Source of the DNA: Planctomycetota bacterium
Lineage (GTDB): Bacteria > Planctomycetota > Phycisphaerae > SM23-33
Length of the DNA: 5,548 bases
Assembly (NCBI GenBank): GCA_003644335.1
Contig: QNCB01000108.1
Span: forward strand, 1-5,548
Reading direction: 5' to 3'
Below the pieces are notes generated by a model. It was not told the DNA's origin. It was given only the letters and a program-made list of their open reading frames with translations, and did not search any database. Positions 1-5,548 of the stretch are shown in pieces. Every line of letters starts with the position of its first letter. The stretch's first letter is position 1. A program made the position numbers and the translations under genes.

Positions 1-31
1 CCTGCCAACCTTTGCTCCCCCCCCCAGCCAC
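1..31 (-). CDS. Start of a probable TetR-family regulator, cut by the left edge
   Basis: Only the first ten codons are visible, read leftward from a GTG at 31-29 (M A G G G S K G W Q). The start is supported by a GGAGG Shine-Dalgarno at 43-39, seven bases away, and by a well-formed promoter at 106-78. The TetR assignment is inference. A perfect palindrome with TGACTGACC half-sites at the transcription start is typical of self-repressing TetR/AcrR-family genes, and a short basic lead such as SKGWQ would sit just before the usual TR-x-x-IL opening of the DNA-binding helices. No diagnostic domain residue lies in the window, so another repressor family, or no gene at all, remains possible. Codons 3-5 are a run of nine G, which is prone to slippage or sequencing error. 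Confidence 0.42.
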   Translation of the reverse strand, partial: MAGGGSKGWQ

Positions 32-52
32 GCCGTCGCCTCCCCTTCCCGA

Positions 53-74
53 TTTGACTGACCGGTCAGTCAAA
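53..74. promoter_or_regulatory. Perfect 22-bp palindromic operator (TetR-type)
   Basis: The half-site TTTGACTGACC at 53-63 is followed immediately by its exact reverse complement at 64-74. A spacer-less 22-bp perfect palindrome is very unlikely by chance. It covers the predicted transcription start of the minus-strand promoter, so a bound dimer would block transcription. TGACTGACC-GGTCAGTCA sites are familiar upstream of TetR/AcrR-family genes, which commonly repress themselves. The left arm also contains TTGACT at 54-59, which with TATTAT at 77-82 (17-bp spacer) could form a plus-strand promoter, so one site might control both directions. Confidence is high for a protein-binding site and lower for the family of the protein. 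Confidence 0.75.
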
Positions 75-77
75 GTT

Positions 78-106
78 ATTATAGTATCGGAACCAAGCCT
101 TGGCAA
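78..106 (-). promoter_or_regulatory. Strong sigma-70-type promoter for the left-edge gene
   Basis: On the minus strand a -35 box TTGCCA (106-101) and a perfect -10 box TATAAT (83-78) are separated by 17 bp. Transcription would begin about seven bases beyond the -10 box, near position 71, inside the palindromic operator. The leader would be about 40 nt, ending in GGAGG and a GTG start. Promoter, operator, ribosome site and start codon all lie in the expected order on one strand, which is the main reason to believe in a gene running off the left edge. Confidence 0.65.
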
Positions 107-294
107 GCACAAAATTTGAGAAAAATTGGCTCAAATCTGAGTAAATTACGAAAACCACGAGATTCCCCAATGCAAAATCATGGCGGCGGCCACAAGTATC
201 TGACAACACAACCTCTTTCGCGACAACGAGTTGCAATGCCAAATGTGTTTTTTATTAGATTTCCTCTTGACAATACCCCTTATAGGCCAAGTCG
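107..294. other. AT-rich stretch with no supported gene
   Basis: This region is clearly richer in A and T than the rest of the window. The only open frame of note (TTG start near 116, stop at 323-325) has no ribosome site, a low-complexity non-protein-like composition, and runs into the next gene, so I do not call it. Two small structures are visible. One is an imperfect direct repeat, AAATTTGAG at 112-120 and AAATCTGAG at 133-141, spaced 21 bp. The other is a 7-bp inverted repeat, ATTTGAG at 114-120 and CTCAAAT at 130-136. They lie just upstream of the minus-strand promoter, where A-tracts could act as an UP-like element or an extra binding site. Confidence 0.4.
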
Positions 295-303
295 TGTTAT
301 AAT
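295..303 (+). promoter_or_regulatory. Possible extended -10 promoter before the PEP-CTERM fragment
   Basis: The sequence TGTTATAAT matches an extended -10 element (TGn followed by TATAAT). No matching -35 box lies 16-18 bp upstream; the nearest TTGACA, at 267-272, is 25 bp away, which is too far. Transcription would start near 310, leaving only about six bases before the ATG at 316, so the message would be nearly leaderless. It may be chance in AT-rich DNA. Confidence 0.3.
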
Positions 304-315
304 CTGCACACCTGA

Positions 316-570
316 ATGCTCGTGACGATGGAACTTTTCGATACCGACGGGACGAGCTCGCTTGGCTTGGCGAACCTTACAGGCCTGGGCCAGGCCGAGC
401 TGTTAACGGGCATTGGCCTGGACGCCGGCACATACTTCATAAAAATCACCGGCACAGCCAACGATATCCAAATGTACGGGCTGGATCTAGCCCTGGCCCC
501 CGAGCCTGCGACGATGTGCCTGCTGGCCCTGGGCGGCCTGGCGCTGCTGCGCAGGCATCGCAGGCGTTAG
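316..570 (+). pseudogene. Truncated PEP-CTERM surface protein, C-terminal remnant
   Basis: The 84-residue product has a complete PEP-CTERM sorting signal: the P-E-P motif at residues 62-64, a short hydrophobic helix at about 67-78 and an arginine-rich tail at 79-84. In bacteria with the exosortase system this signal sends exported proteins to the envelope for processing. Residues 5-60 resemble the end of a bacterial pre-peptidase C-terminal (PPC)-type beta domain (an LFDTDG strand, later LDAGTYFIKITG). No signal peptide is present, so as it stands the protein could not be exported, and no Shine-Dalgarno precedes the ATG. A TGA at 313-315 lies directly upstream, and I see no continuation of the domain in any frame before it. 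The simplest reading is a 5'-truncated gene. A very short expressed protein from a new promoter is the alternative. The PEP-CTERM identity is firm; the pseudogene status is inferred. Confidence 0.7.
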
Positions 571-586
571 GTTTTATGCAGTCTTC

Positions 587-695
587 GAGGCTGTTGCATA
601 ATTCTAGCCAGTTAACATAAGTCCTTATTCTGCGTCGATTGGTTCCACATAAATAAAGGACTTATGAAAATCCTGGGTAATTGTGCAACAGGCTC
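587..695. repeat. Nested imperfect palindrome: MITE or juxtaposed IS ends
   Basis: Outer arms: GAGGCTGTTGCATAATT at 587-603 and AATTGTGCAACAGGCTC at 679-695 are reverse complements at 15 of 17 positions. Next comes an unmatched 12-base segment on each side (604-615 and 667-678) of equal length. Inner arms: CATAAGTCCTTATT at 616-629 pairs with AATAAAGGACTTATG at 652-666 with one bulged base. The centre is 22 bases long. Equal spacing of two arm pairs means the halves derive from one sequence in opposite orientation, as expected for a miniature inverted-repeat element or an insertion sequence reduced to its two ends. No transposase remains and I see no clear target-site duplication beside the outer arms (GTCTTC on the left, ATATAG on the right). 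I do not assign an IS family. As RNA it would fold into a long hairpin and could also limit read-through between the convergent genes. Confidence 0.65.
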
Positions 696-711
696 ATATA
701 GTGAATTTTAT

Positions 712-790
712 GGTTGTTTGCAACCGCGTTTTTTGCACCGCGTTTTTGCAACCACGATATCGTCACGTGGTTGCAAACACCGCAACCACG
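712..790. repeat. Cluster of 12-14 bp repeats forming alternative hairpins
   Basis: Three tandem 14-bp units are visible at 717-730 (TTTGCAACCGCGTT), 731-744 (TTTTGCACCGCGTT) and 745-758 (TTTGCAACCACGAT). They are followed by an inverted copy, CGTGGTTGCAAA at 766-777, and a partial direct copy, GCAACCACG at 782-790. The third unit and the inverted copy form a perfect 12-bp stem (745-756 with 766-777) around a 9-base loop. The inverted copy can instead pair over nine bases with 782-790. The cluster lies 22 bp beyond the smc stop codon, where its transcript would fold. No U-run follows the hairpins on the smc strand, so a standard intrinsic terminator is not supported. REP-like extragenic repeats or a protein-binding array are possible readings. 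Confidence 0.6.
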
Positions 791-812
791 GCACCCAGGC
801 TGCGCTACATTC

Positions 813-3800
813 TTACGAGGCGACGGGTTCGAGGTCTTCTACCAGGGCCTCGGCTTCGGCGAATTTTACGCTTACGCGGTTGGAGACGCCGGGGGTTTGC
901 ATCGTTACGCCGTAGAGGACGTCGGCGATGGCCATGGTTCGCTTGCTGTGGGATATCATGATGAATTGCGTCTGCCTTAGCTGGACGAATTCCTGCACGA
1001 TGGCGTTGTAGCGTTCGTTGTTGGCTTCGTCCAGTGCGGCGTCGACCTCGTCCAGCAGGCAGAATGGCGAGGGCTTGGCTTGGAAGAATCCGAAAATCAT
1101 CGCCAGTGCAGCCATGGTTTTCTCGCCGCCGGAGAGCAAGCTGAGCGAACGAAGCTCCTTGCCGGGCGGGCGGGCGACTATCTCAATGCCGCTTTCCAGC
1201 ACGTCGTCCGGGTCGGTCAGCAGCACGTCAGCCTTGCCGCCGCCAAAGAGCTTGCGGAAGAGTACCTGGAAGTTTTCGCGCACCGCGTCGAAAGTTTCGA
1301 CGAACCGGTCGCGACATTCCCTGTTGAGCTTGCGGATGAGTTCCTCAAGCTGTTTCCGCGAGTCGACGATATCCTGCATCTGGGCGCCGAGATATTCGTG
1401 TCGCTGTTCGAGCTGTTCCTGCTCGTCGATAGCGTCGAGGTTTACATTGCCCAGGCGTTCTATCTTGCCGCGAAGCTCGTGCATCTCGGTTTCCAGCGCT
1501 TCCCAGTCGCGGTCTTCGTCGTGTTGATAATTTTTGTGAAGCTCAGTCAGGTCCATCTGCATCTCGTCGTTGGCCCGGTTTATCAGGTCGCCGATATGGG
1601 CGTCGAGTTGACTTAGTTCTACCCGCTGGTCGCCGAGTTCGTCGTTTACCTGCTGGGCCTGGTCTCGCTTGGCTGCCATCTGCGATGTTATAGCTTCGAG
1701 CTGCTCGCCCAGGCCTGCGCGACTTTCCTCGACGTCGCTGAACTCCTGCTCCAGAGCCTGCTTGTCGGCATAAAGCTGTTCGACCTGCGTGCGAGATTTT
1801 TCGATCTCCCGCTGGGCAGAAGCCCGTCGTTGGCGGTCCAGTTCGATATCAGCCTTGGCCTTGGCTGCCGTGGCGTCCATCTCCTCGCGCTGTCGCGCCA
1901 GGGCTGAGATAGACTCGCGCAAGGCCAATTCCTTCTGCTGTATTTCCGCCACAGCCACCTTCAGCTCCGTCCGTCGCTCGGCCAATTGCTCCTGCTGTGC
2001 CCGGGCAGTTTCCAGTTGCTCCTCCAGCCTGGCCAGGGCTTCGTCTCGCTGGGCCTTTATCCGCTGAAGCTCCTCCGCTTTGTCTTTCAGCTCGTGCTCA
2101 GCCTGAACCGCAGCGTCTATATCAGCCTCGACGCCGAGGATATTTTGACTTAGCAAAGGCTCTTCCTGCCGGCGTTGCTCTATCTTCGAGTTCAGAGCTG
2201 TGAGTTTTTTGTCGCACTCAGCCCGTTCGTAGTTGGCTTCGTATATCGCCTTGCGGAGCGTCTGGAGTTGATGTTCCAGATCCTCGCGCCTGGCCCGAGT
2301 TTCGTCGTTGCGAAGTTGCAGAGCGTCTATGCTGACGTCAAGCTCCGCTATCTGCGACTCGATCTCCGCCAGCTCGCTGCCTCGGGCAATAACGCCCGGA
2401 GCCTGGTTGGCGGCGCCCAGCCTAACCCTGCCATTGGCCTGGAGAACCTCCCCCGCCAGGGTTACGAACCGATACCCCGCCGGCGTAACTTCCGCCGCCA
2501 AGGCTGCCGAGGCCAGGTCGGCAACTACCAGCGTATGCCCCAGCAACTGCCACATCAAAGGCTCCAGCCAAGGCTCGAACCGCACCCAGTCCAGCACCCG
2601 CCCGATAGCCTGGGGAGCTGTTACCGAAACATCGTCGCCGGGCTGTTCGCCCAGGCGGTCGAGACAAACTATCTCGACACTGCCGCCGGCACCGAGCACG
2701 TCTTCCAGCTCGTCCGCTGCGGCGCGAACCTCGCTGAAGTTCGCTGCGATCAGCCTTTGGTCAGCCCCAGCCAGGGCAGCTTCGACCAGCGGCGCGTGGG
2801 CAATATCCGTCTCTATATAGTCCCCCAGCATACCGTGTATCATGCTCAGCTTGCCCGCCCGACAGGCTTCCAACACACGCTTTGGACCCTCCGCTATGCC
2901 CTCGAGCCGTTGATGCATCTCGCGCAACGAATGTGCCCTGCCAGCCAGGGTAGACCGGGCCTCTCGTTTGGTGGAAAGGTTACGGGTCAGCTCGTCCTCT
3001 GTGCTTGCCAACCCAGCTACGCCCGTCTGCGCCTGCTCCAACTTCACCTGAGCTTCGTCTATAAGTTCCTGCGAATTTTTTCGCCTGGCTGTAATCTGAC
3101 CATGCTCTATCAGCAGGGCTTTGAGATCTTCGGCCACCTCCGCAGCCCGGCCCATTAGGCGAACCTTGTCGCCCTCGAGACCCTGACGACGCATGCCGAT
3201 TTTATGCACGTCGTTGTGCAGCTGCGAAGCCCGGCGGAGAATGTCCGCCACGCCCGTCCGCTCCTCGTCCAGCTGAACCTTGATGGCGGTTATAGCAGCT
3301 TCGCCCTGGGCGAAAGATTCACAAACCGCGTCGCTCTGCGTGCGGAGCTGGGCGACCTGAGTGAGAATTTGTTTCAGCTCAAGCTCGCCGGTAGCAACGT
3401 CTTTGGCGCAGTCCTCGATGCGGGCTTCGAGCGTTTCGCAGCGAGAGGTGTTGGCCAATATCTGCTCGGAAAGCTCCTCAACCCGCCTGGTCTGCATATC
3501 AGCCCGCTCCTGAAGCGTGGTTATCTGGGCTGAGACGCTCGACAACCTGGTCTGGAGCTGTCGCGAGGTCTGCTCCAGCTGGGCAGATTCCGCCCGGGCA
3601 GCGGTTTGAGATGTTTCCAGCTGCGCGATGCGGGAATTGATGGTCGCCAGCTTTTCAATGCACACGTCCAGGCCGCCCTGCCGTTGCTGGCAGGTGGACT
3701 TCATGATGTGATATTGGCTGAGGAAATGCACGCCCCGCAGCTCGCGGAGCTTGTCGGCATACGCTTGATAGTTGCGGGCCTTGCCAGCCTGGAGCTTGAT

Positions 3801-4433
3801 GGAACGCAGGCGCTTGGCGACCTCGTCGACGATATCCTGCAGGCGGAGCAGGTTCTGCTCGACCCGTTCGAGCTTTCGCATGGTCTCGACCCGTCGGCGT
3901 TTGTATCGACTGATGCCCGCAGCTTCGTCGAAAAACGCCCGCCGTTGCTCCTGCGTAGCCTGGAGAAATTCACTCACGCGCCCCTGCTCGATAATGCTGT
4001 ACGCGTTGGCGCCCAGGCCTGTGTCCAGGAACATTTCCTTGATATCGCGAAGCCGGGCGGGCTGTTTGTTTATGAGGTACTCGCTCTGACCTGAACGGAA
4101 CAGCCTGCGGGTAACCGAGACGGTGTCGCAGGTTTGCACGTCGCCATTGACGACAGGCTGGAGCTTGCCCTCGGCGTTGTCGAACTCCAGCGTTACCGAG
4201 GCGACCCCGCTAGGCCTGCGACCTGCGGCACCGTTGAAGATAACGTCCATCATCTCCCCGCCACGAAGGTTCTTGGCTGACTGCTCGCCGAGCACCCACT
4301 TGATAGCATCGACGACGTTGCTCTTGCCACAGCCATTGGGGCCTACGACGCAGCTTATGCCATTGTCGAAATCGAACTCAGTACGGTCGGCAAAGCTCTT
4401 GAACCCAGTCGTGATAAGTTTTTTCAGCTTCAT
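813..4433 (-). CDS. smc: Chromosome segregation ATPase SMC
   Basis: A complete SMC of 1206 residues, near the usual bacterial length. SMC dimers, normally with ScpA and ScpB, load on the chromosome and use ATP to organise and separate sister DNA. The N-terminal head carries Walker A GPNGCGKS (31-38), the Q-loop glutamine in WVLGEQSAKNLRG (Gln51) and the conserved YSIIEQGRVSEFL segment (145-157). Coiled coil runs from about 166 to 505. The globular hinge is about 506-685, with a GYRFVTLAGEVL motif near 653-664. The returning coil runs to about 985. The C-terminal head has LGNVNLDAI (from 994), the ABC signature LSLLSGGEK (1097-1105), Walker B CLLDEVD with Asp1128 and catalytic Glu1129, the D-loop Asp1135 and the switch His1162. 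All ATPase residues are intact. The ATG at 4433-4431 is chosen because the family begins directly with MKLKKLITTGFKSF and AGGGA lies eight bases upstream; an in-frame extension to 4646 would overlap the upstream gene and adds no SMC sequence. The TAA is at 815-813. It lies 79 nt downstream of the FlgI-like gene and may share its transcript. Confidence 0.97.
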   Translation of the reverse strand: MKLKKLITTGFKSFADRTEFDFDNGISCVVGPNGCGKSNVVDAIKWVLGEQSAKNLRGGEMMDVIFNGAAGRRPSGVASVTLEFDNAEGKLQPVVNGDVQTCDTVSVTRRLFRSGQSEYLINKQPARLRDIKEMFLDTGLGANAYSIIEQGRVSEFLQATQEQRRAFFDEAAGISRYKRRRVETMRKLERVEQNLLRLQDIVDEVAKRLRSIKLQAGKARNYQAYADKLRELRGVHFLSQYHIMKSTCQQRQGGLDVCIEKLATINSRIAQLETSQTAARAESAQLEQTSRQLQTRLSSVSAQITTLQERADMQTRRVEELSEQILANTSRCETLEARIEDCAKDVATGELELKQILTQVAQLRTQSDAVCESFAQGEAAITAIKVQLDEERTGVADILRRASQLHNDVHKIGMRRQGLEGDKVRLMGRAAEVAEDLKALLIEHGQITARRKNSQELIDEAQVKLEQAQTGVAGLASTEDELTRNLSTKREARSTLAGRAHSLREMHQRLEGIAEGPKRVLEACRAGKLSMIHGMLGDYIETDIAHAPLVEAALAGADQRLIAANFSEVRAAADELEDVLGAGGSVEIVCLDRLGEQPGDDVSVTAPQAIGRVLDWVRFEPWLEPLMWQLLGHTLVVADLASAALAAEVTPAGYRFVTLAGEVLQANGRVRLGAANQAPGVIARGSELAEIESQIAELDVSIDALQLRNDETRARREDLEHQLQTLRKAIYEANYERAECDKKLTALNSKIEQRRQEEPLLSQNILGVEADIDAAVQAEHELKDKAEELQRIKAQRDEALARLEEQLETARAQQEQLAERRTELKVAVAEIQQKELALRESISALARQREEMDATAAKAKADIELDRQRRASAQREIEKSRTQVEQLYADKQALEQEFSDVEESRAGLGEQLEAITSQMAAKRDQAQQVNDELGDQRVELSQLDAHIGDLINRANDEMQMDLTELHKNYQHDEDRDWEALETEMHELRGKIERLGNVNLDAIDEQEQLEQRHEYLGAQMQDIVDSRKQLEELIRKLNRECRDRFVETFDAVRENFQVLFRKLFGGGKADVLLTDPDDVLESGIEIVARPPGKELRSLSLLSGGEKTMAALAMIFGFFQAKPSPFCLLDEVDAALDEANNERYNAIVQEFVQLRQTQFIMISHSKRTMAIADVLYGVTMQTPGVSNRVSVKFAEAEALVEDLEPVAS

Positions 4434-4439
4434 CTCATT

Positions 4440-4446
4440 CTTCCCT
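4440..4446 (-). promoter_or_regulatory. Ribosome binding site deciding the smc start
   Basis: On the minus strand AGGGAAG lies six bases before the ATG at 4433-4431. This supports starting SMC at MKLKK rather than at the longer in-frame start. In the 79-nt gap between the FlgI-like stop and smc I found no good -35/-10 pair and no hairpin followed by a T-run, which favours read-through from the upstream gene. Confidence 0.6.
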
Positions 4447-4512
4447 GAAACAAATCCGAAACCGAACAGGCTACGGTTTGCGCACAAAATTATTTGCAAA
4501 AAACCACAACAT

Positions 4513-5548
4513 CTAGCGGGTTGGCTTGTCGGGTCTACCCACAGACGGTGTATGCTGGTATATCTTCTGCAATTCCGTGGGCTTTTGCAAGACAAATTTT
4601 GCCTCGATGAGATTTTGTTGCGACATTTTGCACAGGATGCTGACAATTTGGCTATACGTCAGGCCAATCCCCTGAATATCCCATGTTTTTCGGCTTGGTC
4701 TTGGCGGGGAACCCAAGACGCGAATCAGGGGCCAAACCTTGAAACCCACCCGGAATTCGTCGCTTCGGCGTTCGGTGCGGGGGATTTTGCGATAGACCGC
4801 TATGTGAGGTTTCCACAGCTCAGGCTCCTTGGCGGCGGGGTCAGCCTTTTTGCTGAAAATGGTTACGTTTTTGTCGGACGTGCAGTAAAAAACCGGATTC
4901 GCGATTGGCATATTTCGGCCAAACAATACGATCTTGGGCTGGCCGGTGCGAATGACGTATATCACAGCCTCGCCGGCGGTATCCACGATATCGACCAGAA
5001 ATTCCCCATCCACATTGTACCGGGTAACCGACGTATCGTCGCCCCGGGCCAGCAGAGCTTCGTAGGCGTAAATCCGCACCAGTTCGTTGCGGTCGTCCAG
5101 GAGTTTTCGTAGCGGAGCGGTGGCTTCGAGAACGTCCGCGTGGTAGCCTAGTTCTTTGATAGCCAGGAGCTGATGAGGCCCGGGCTTTACCGCGAAAGAT
5201 ATAACCACAGGCCCAGCCAGGTGCTTGTCGCCCAGCCTAAGCCCTGCACGGGCGGCGAAAAAAGACGCAGCCTGGTTTTTCGAGGAGTACATCCGCTGCA
5301 CGGTCGCCAGGATACTCTTGCCCATAGCTTCCCACACCAAGGCTAGACCGTCGTGGTTGGCACCGGGGCGGAGCATGGCCCGGGCGACGCGTTTGGCGCG
5401 AGCTTCGTAGGCAGCTGGGCCTGACGTTCGTGGCAGGTGCATCAGCAGCTTGAGAAAGTAGCGGTAATTTCGGCGGTACCCTGGCGGGATTTTTATCTCG
5501 ATATTGTAGCGATTCTTGGCGACCGCGATTTTTCGGCCCGGCGCGGAG
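4513..5548 (-). CDS. FlgI-like (flagellar P-ring) protein, C-terminal part; 5' end outside window
   Basis: The frame is open to the right edge, so the start lies beyond it; 344 residues are visible, ending at TAG 4515-4513. An internal ATG at 5442 is probably not the start, because the upstream in-frame codons read as the same domain (IEIKIPPGYRRNYRYFLKLL). The visible part resembles the C-terminal half of proteins annotated FlgI in Planctomycetes, which are longer than the proteobacterial P-ring subunit. After the IPPGY segment (visible residues 20-24) come a helical section and a HEAT-like stretch (about 140-170, containing LRKLLDDRNELVRIYAYEAL). A beta-rich core follows, with IRTGQPKIVLFGRNMPI (199-215) and PVFYCTSDKNVTI (218-230), and the conserved GLTYSQIVSILCKM near the end (295-308). 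No membrane segment is visible. True FlgI forms the periplasmic P-ring around the flagellar rod; whether this extended form does so is not established here. The classical FlgI domain and signal peptide would lie outside the window. The assignment rests on remembered family patterns. It precedes smc on the same strand. Confidence 0.6.
   Translation of the reverse strand, partial: SAPGRKIAVAKNRYNIEIKIPPGYRRNYRYFLKLLMHLPRTSGPAAYEARAKRVARAMLRPGANHDGLALVWEAMGKSILATVQRMYSSKNQAASFFAARAGLRLGDKHLAGPVVISFAVKPGPHQLLAIKELGYHADVLEATAPLRKLLDDRNELVRIYAYEALLARGDDTSVTRYNVDGEFLVDIVDTAGEAVIYVIRTGQPKIVLFGRNMPIANPVFYCTSDKNVTIFSKKADPAAKEPELWKPHIAVYRKIPRTERRSDEFRVGFKVWPLIRVLGSPPRPSRKTWDIQGIGLTYSQIVSILCKMSQQNLIEAKFVLQKPTELQKIYQHTPSVGRPDKPTR

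Noticed and set aside
267..303. TTGACA plus TATAAT as a classical promoter
   Set aside because: The spacer is 25 bp, too long for a sigma-70 promoter; only the extended -10 reading is kept.
116..325. 69-codon plus-strand open frame
   Set aside because: TTG start without a ribosome site, non-protein-like composition, and overlap with the PEP-CTERM fragment.
745..777. Hairpin as an intrinsic terminator for smc
   Set aside because: On the smc strand the stem is followed by A residues then CGCGG, not a U-run. On the other strand it is followed by CACCGC.
664..915. 83-codon plus-strand open frame with AAAGGA before its ATG
   Set aside because: The SD-like bases belong to an arm of the palindromic element, the frame runs through the repeat cluster, and it then reads about 100 bases antisense into smc. 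The product has no recognisable features.
2175..3158. 327-codon plus-strand open frame opposite smc
   Set aside because: It lies wholly antisense to a well-conserved smc coding region. Long antisense frames are common in GC-rich genes, and the product shows no domain.
4434..4646. 71-residue N-terminal extension of SMC
   Set aside because: It overlaps the end of the FlgI-like gene in another frame, resembles no SMC N-terminus, and a good ribosome site precedes the internal ATG at 4433.
4123..5112. 329-codon plus-strand open frame across the smc / FlgI-like junction
   Set aside because: It is antisense to two supported genes and shows no recognisable motif. It is a shadow frame.

Overview
This window looks like a piece of a planctomycete chromosome, probably class Phycisphaerae or a relative. 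Three things suggest this: a PEP-CTERM protein tail, a FlgI-like protein with the long C-terminal extension I associate with Planctomycetes, and a moderately GC-rich base composition. The taxonomic call is inference from remembered family patterns, because no database was searched.

Layout from left to right. (a) Bases 1-106 hold what looks like the start of a minus-strand gene running off the left edge. It has a strong promoter (TTGCCA, 17-bp spacer, TATAAT), a perfect 22-bp palindrome at the expected transcription start, a Shine-Dalgarno sequence and a GTG start. The layout is typical of an autoregulated TetR-family repressor. Only ten codons are visible. (b) Bases 107-315 are AT-rich and carry no convincing gene. 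(c) Bases 316-570 (+) encode the last part of a PEP-CTERM surface protein with no signal peptide, most likely the truncated remnant of a larger gene. (d) Bases 571-812 form a repeat-rich intergenic stretch. It holds a nested imperfect palindrome of about 109 bp that looks like two juxtaposed insertion-sequence ends or a MITE, followed by a cluster of 12-14 bp repeats around TTTGCAACCRCG. (e) Bases 813-4433 (-) are a complete smc gene of 1206 codons with every expected ATPase motif. (f) Bases 4513-5548 (-) are the 3' part of a FlgI-like gene, open past the right edge.

The FlgI-like gene and smc read in the same direction with a 79-nt gap and no clear promoter or terminator between them, so they may be co-transcribed. 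Their functions (a P-ring-like envelope protein, chromosome organisation) are not obviously linked. The left 800 bp look like an accessory or rearranged zone abutting the 3' end of a conserved housekeeping gene. I found no clearly new multi-gene system. The observations most worth checking are the palindromic element, the small repeat cluster, the edge regulator with its G9 tract, and the FlgI-like neighbour of smc.
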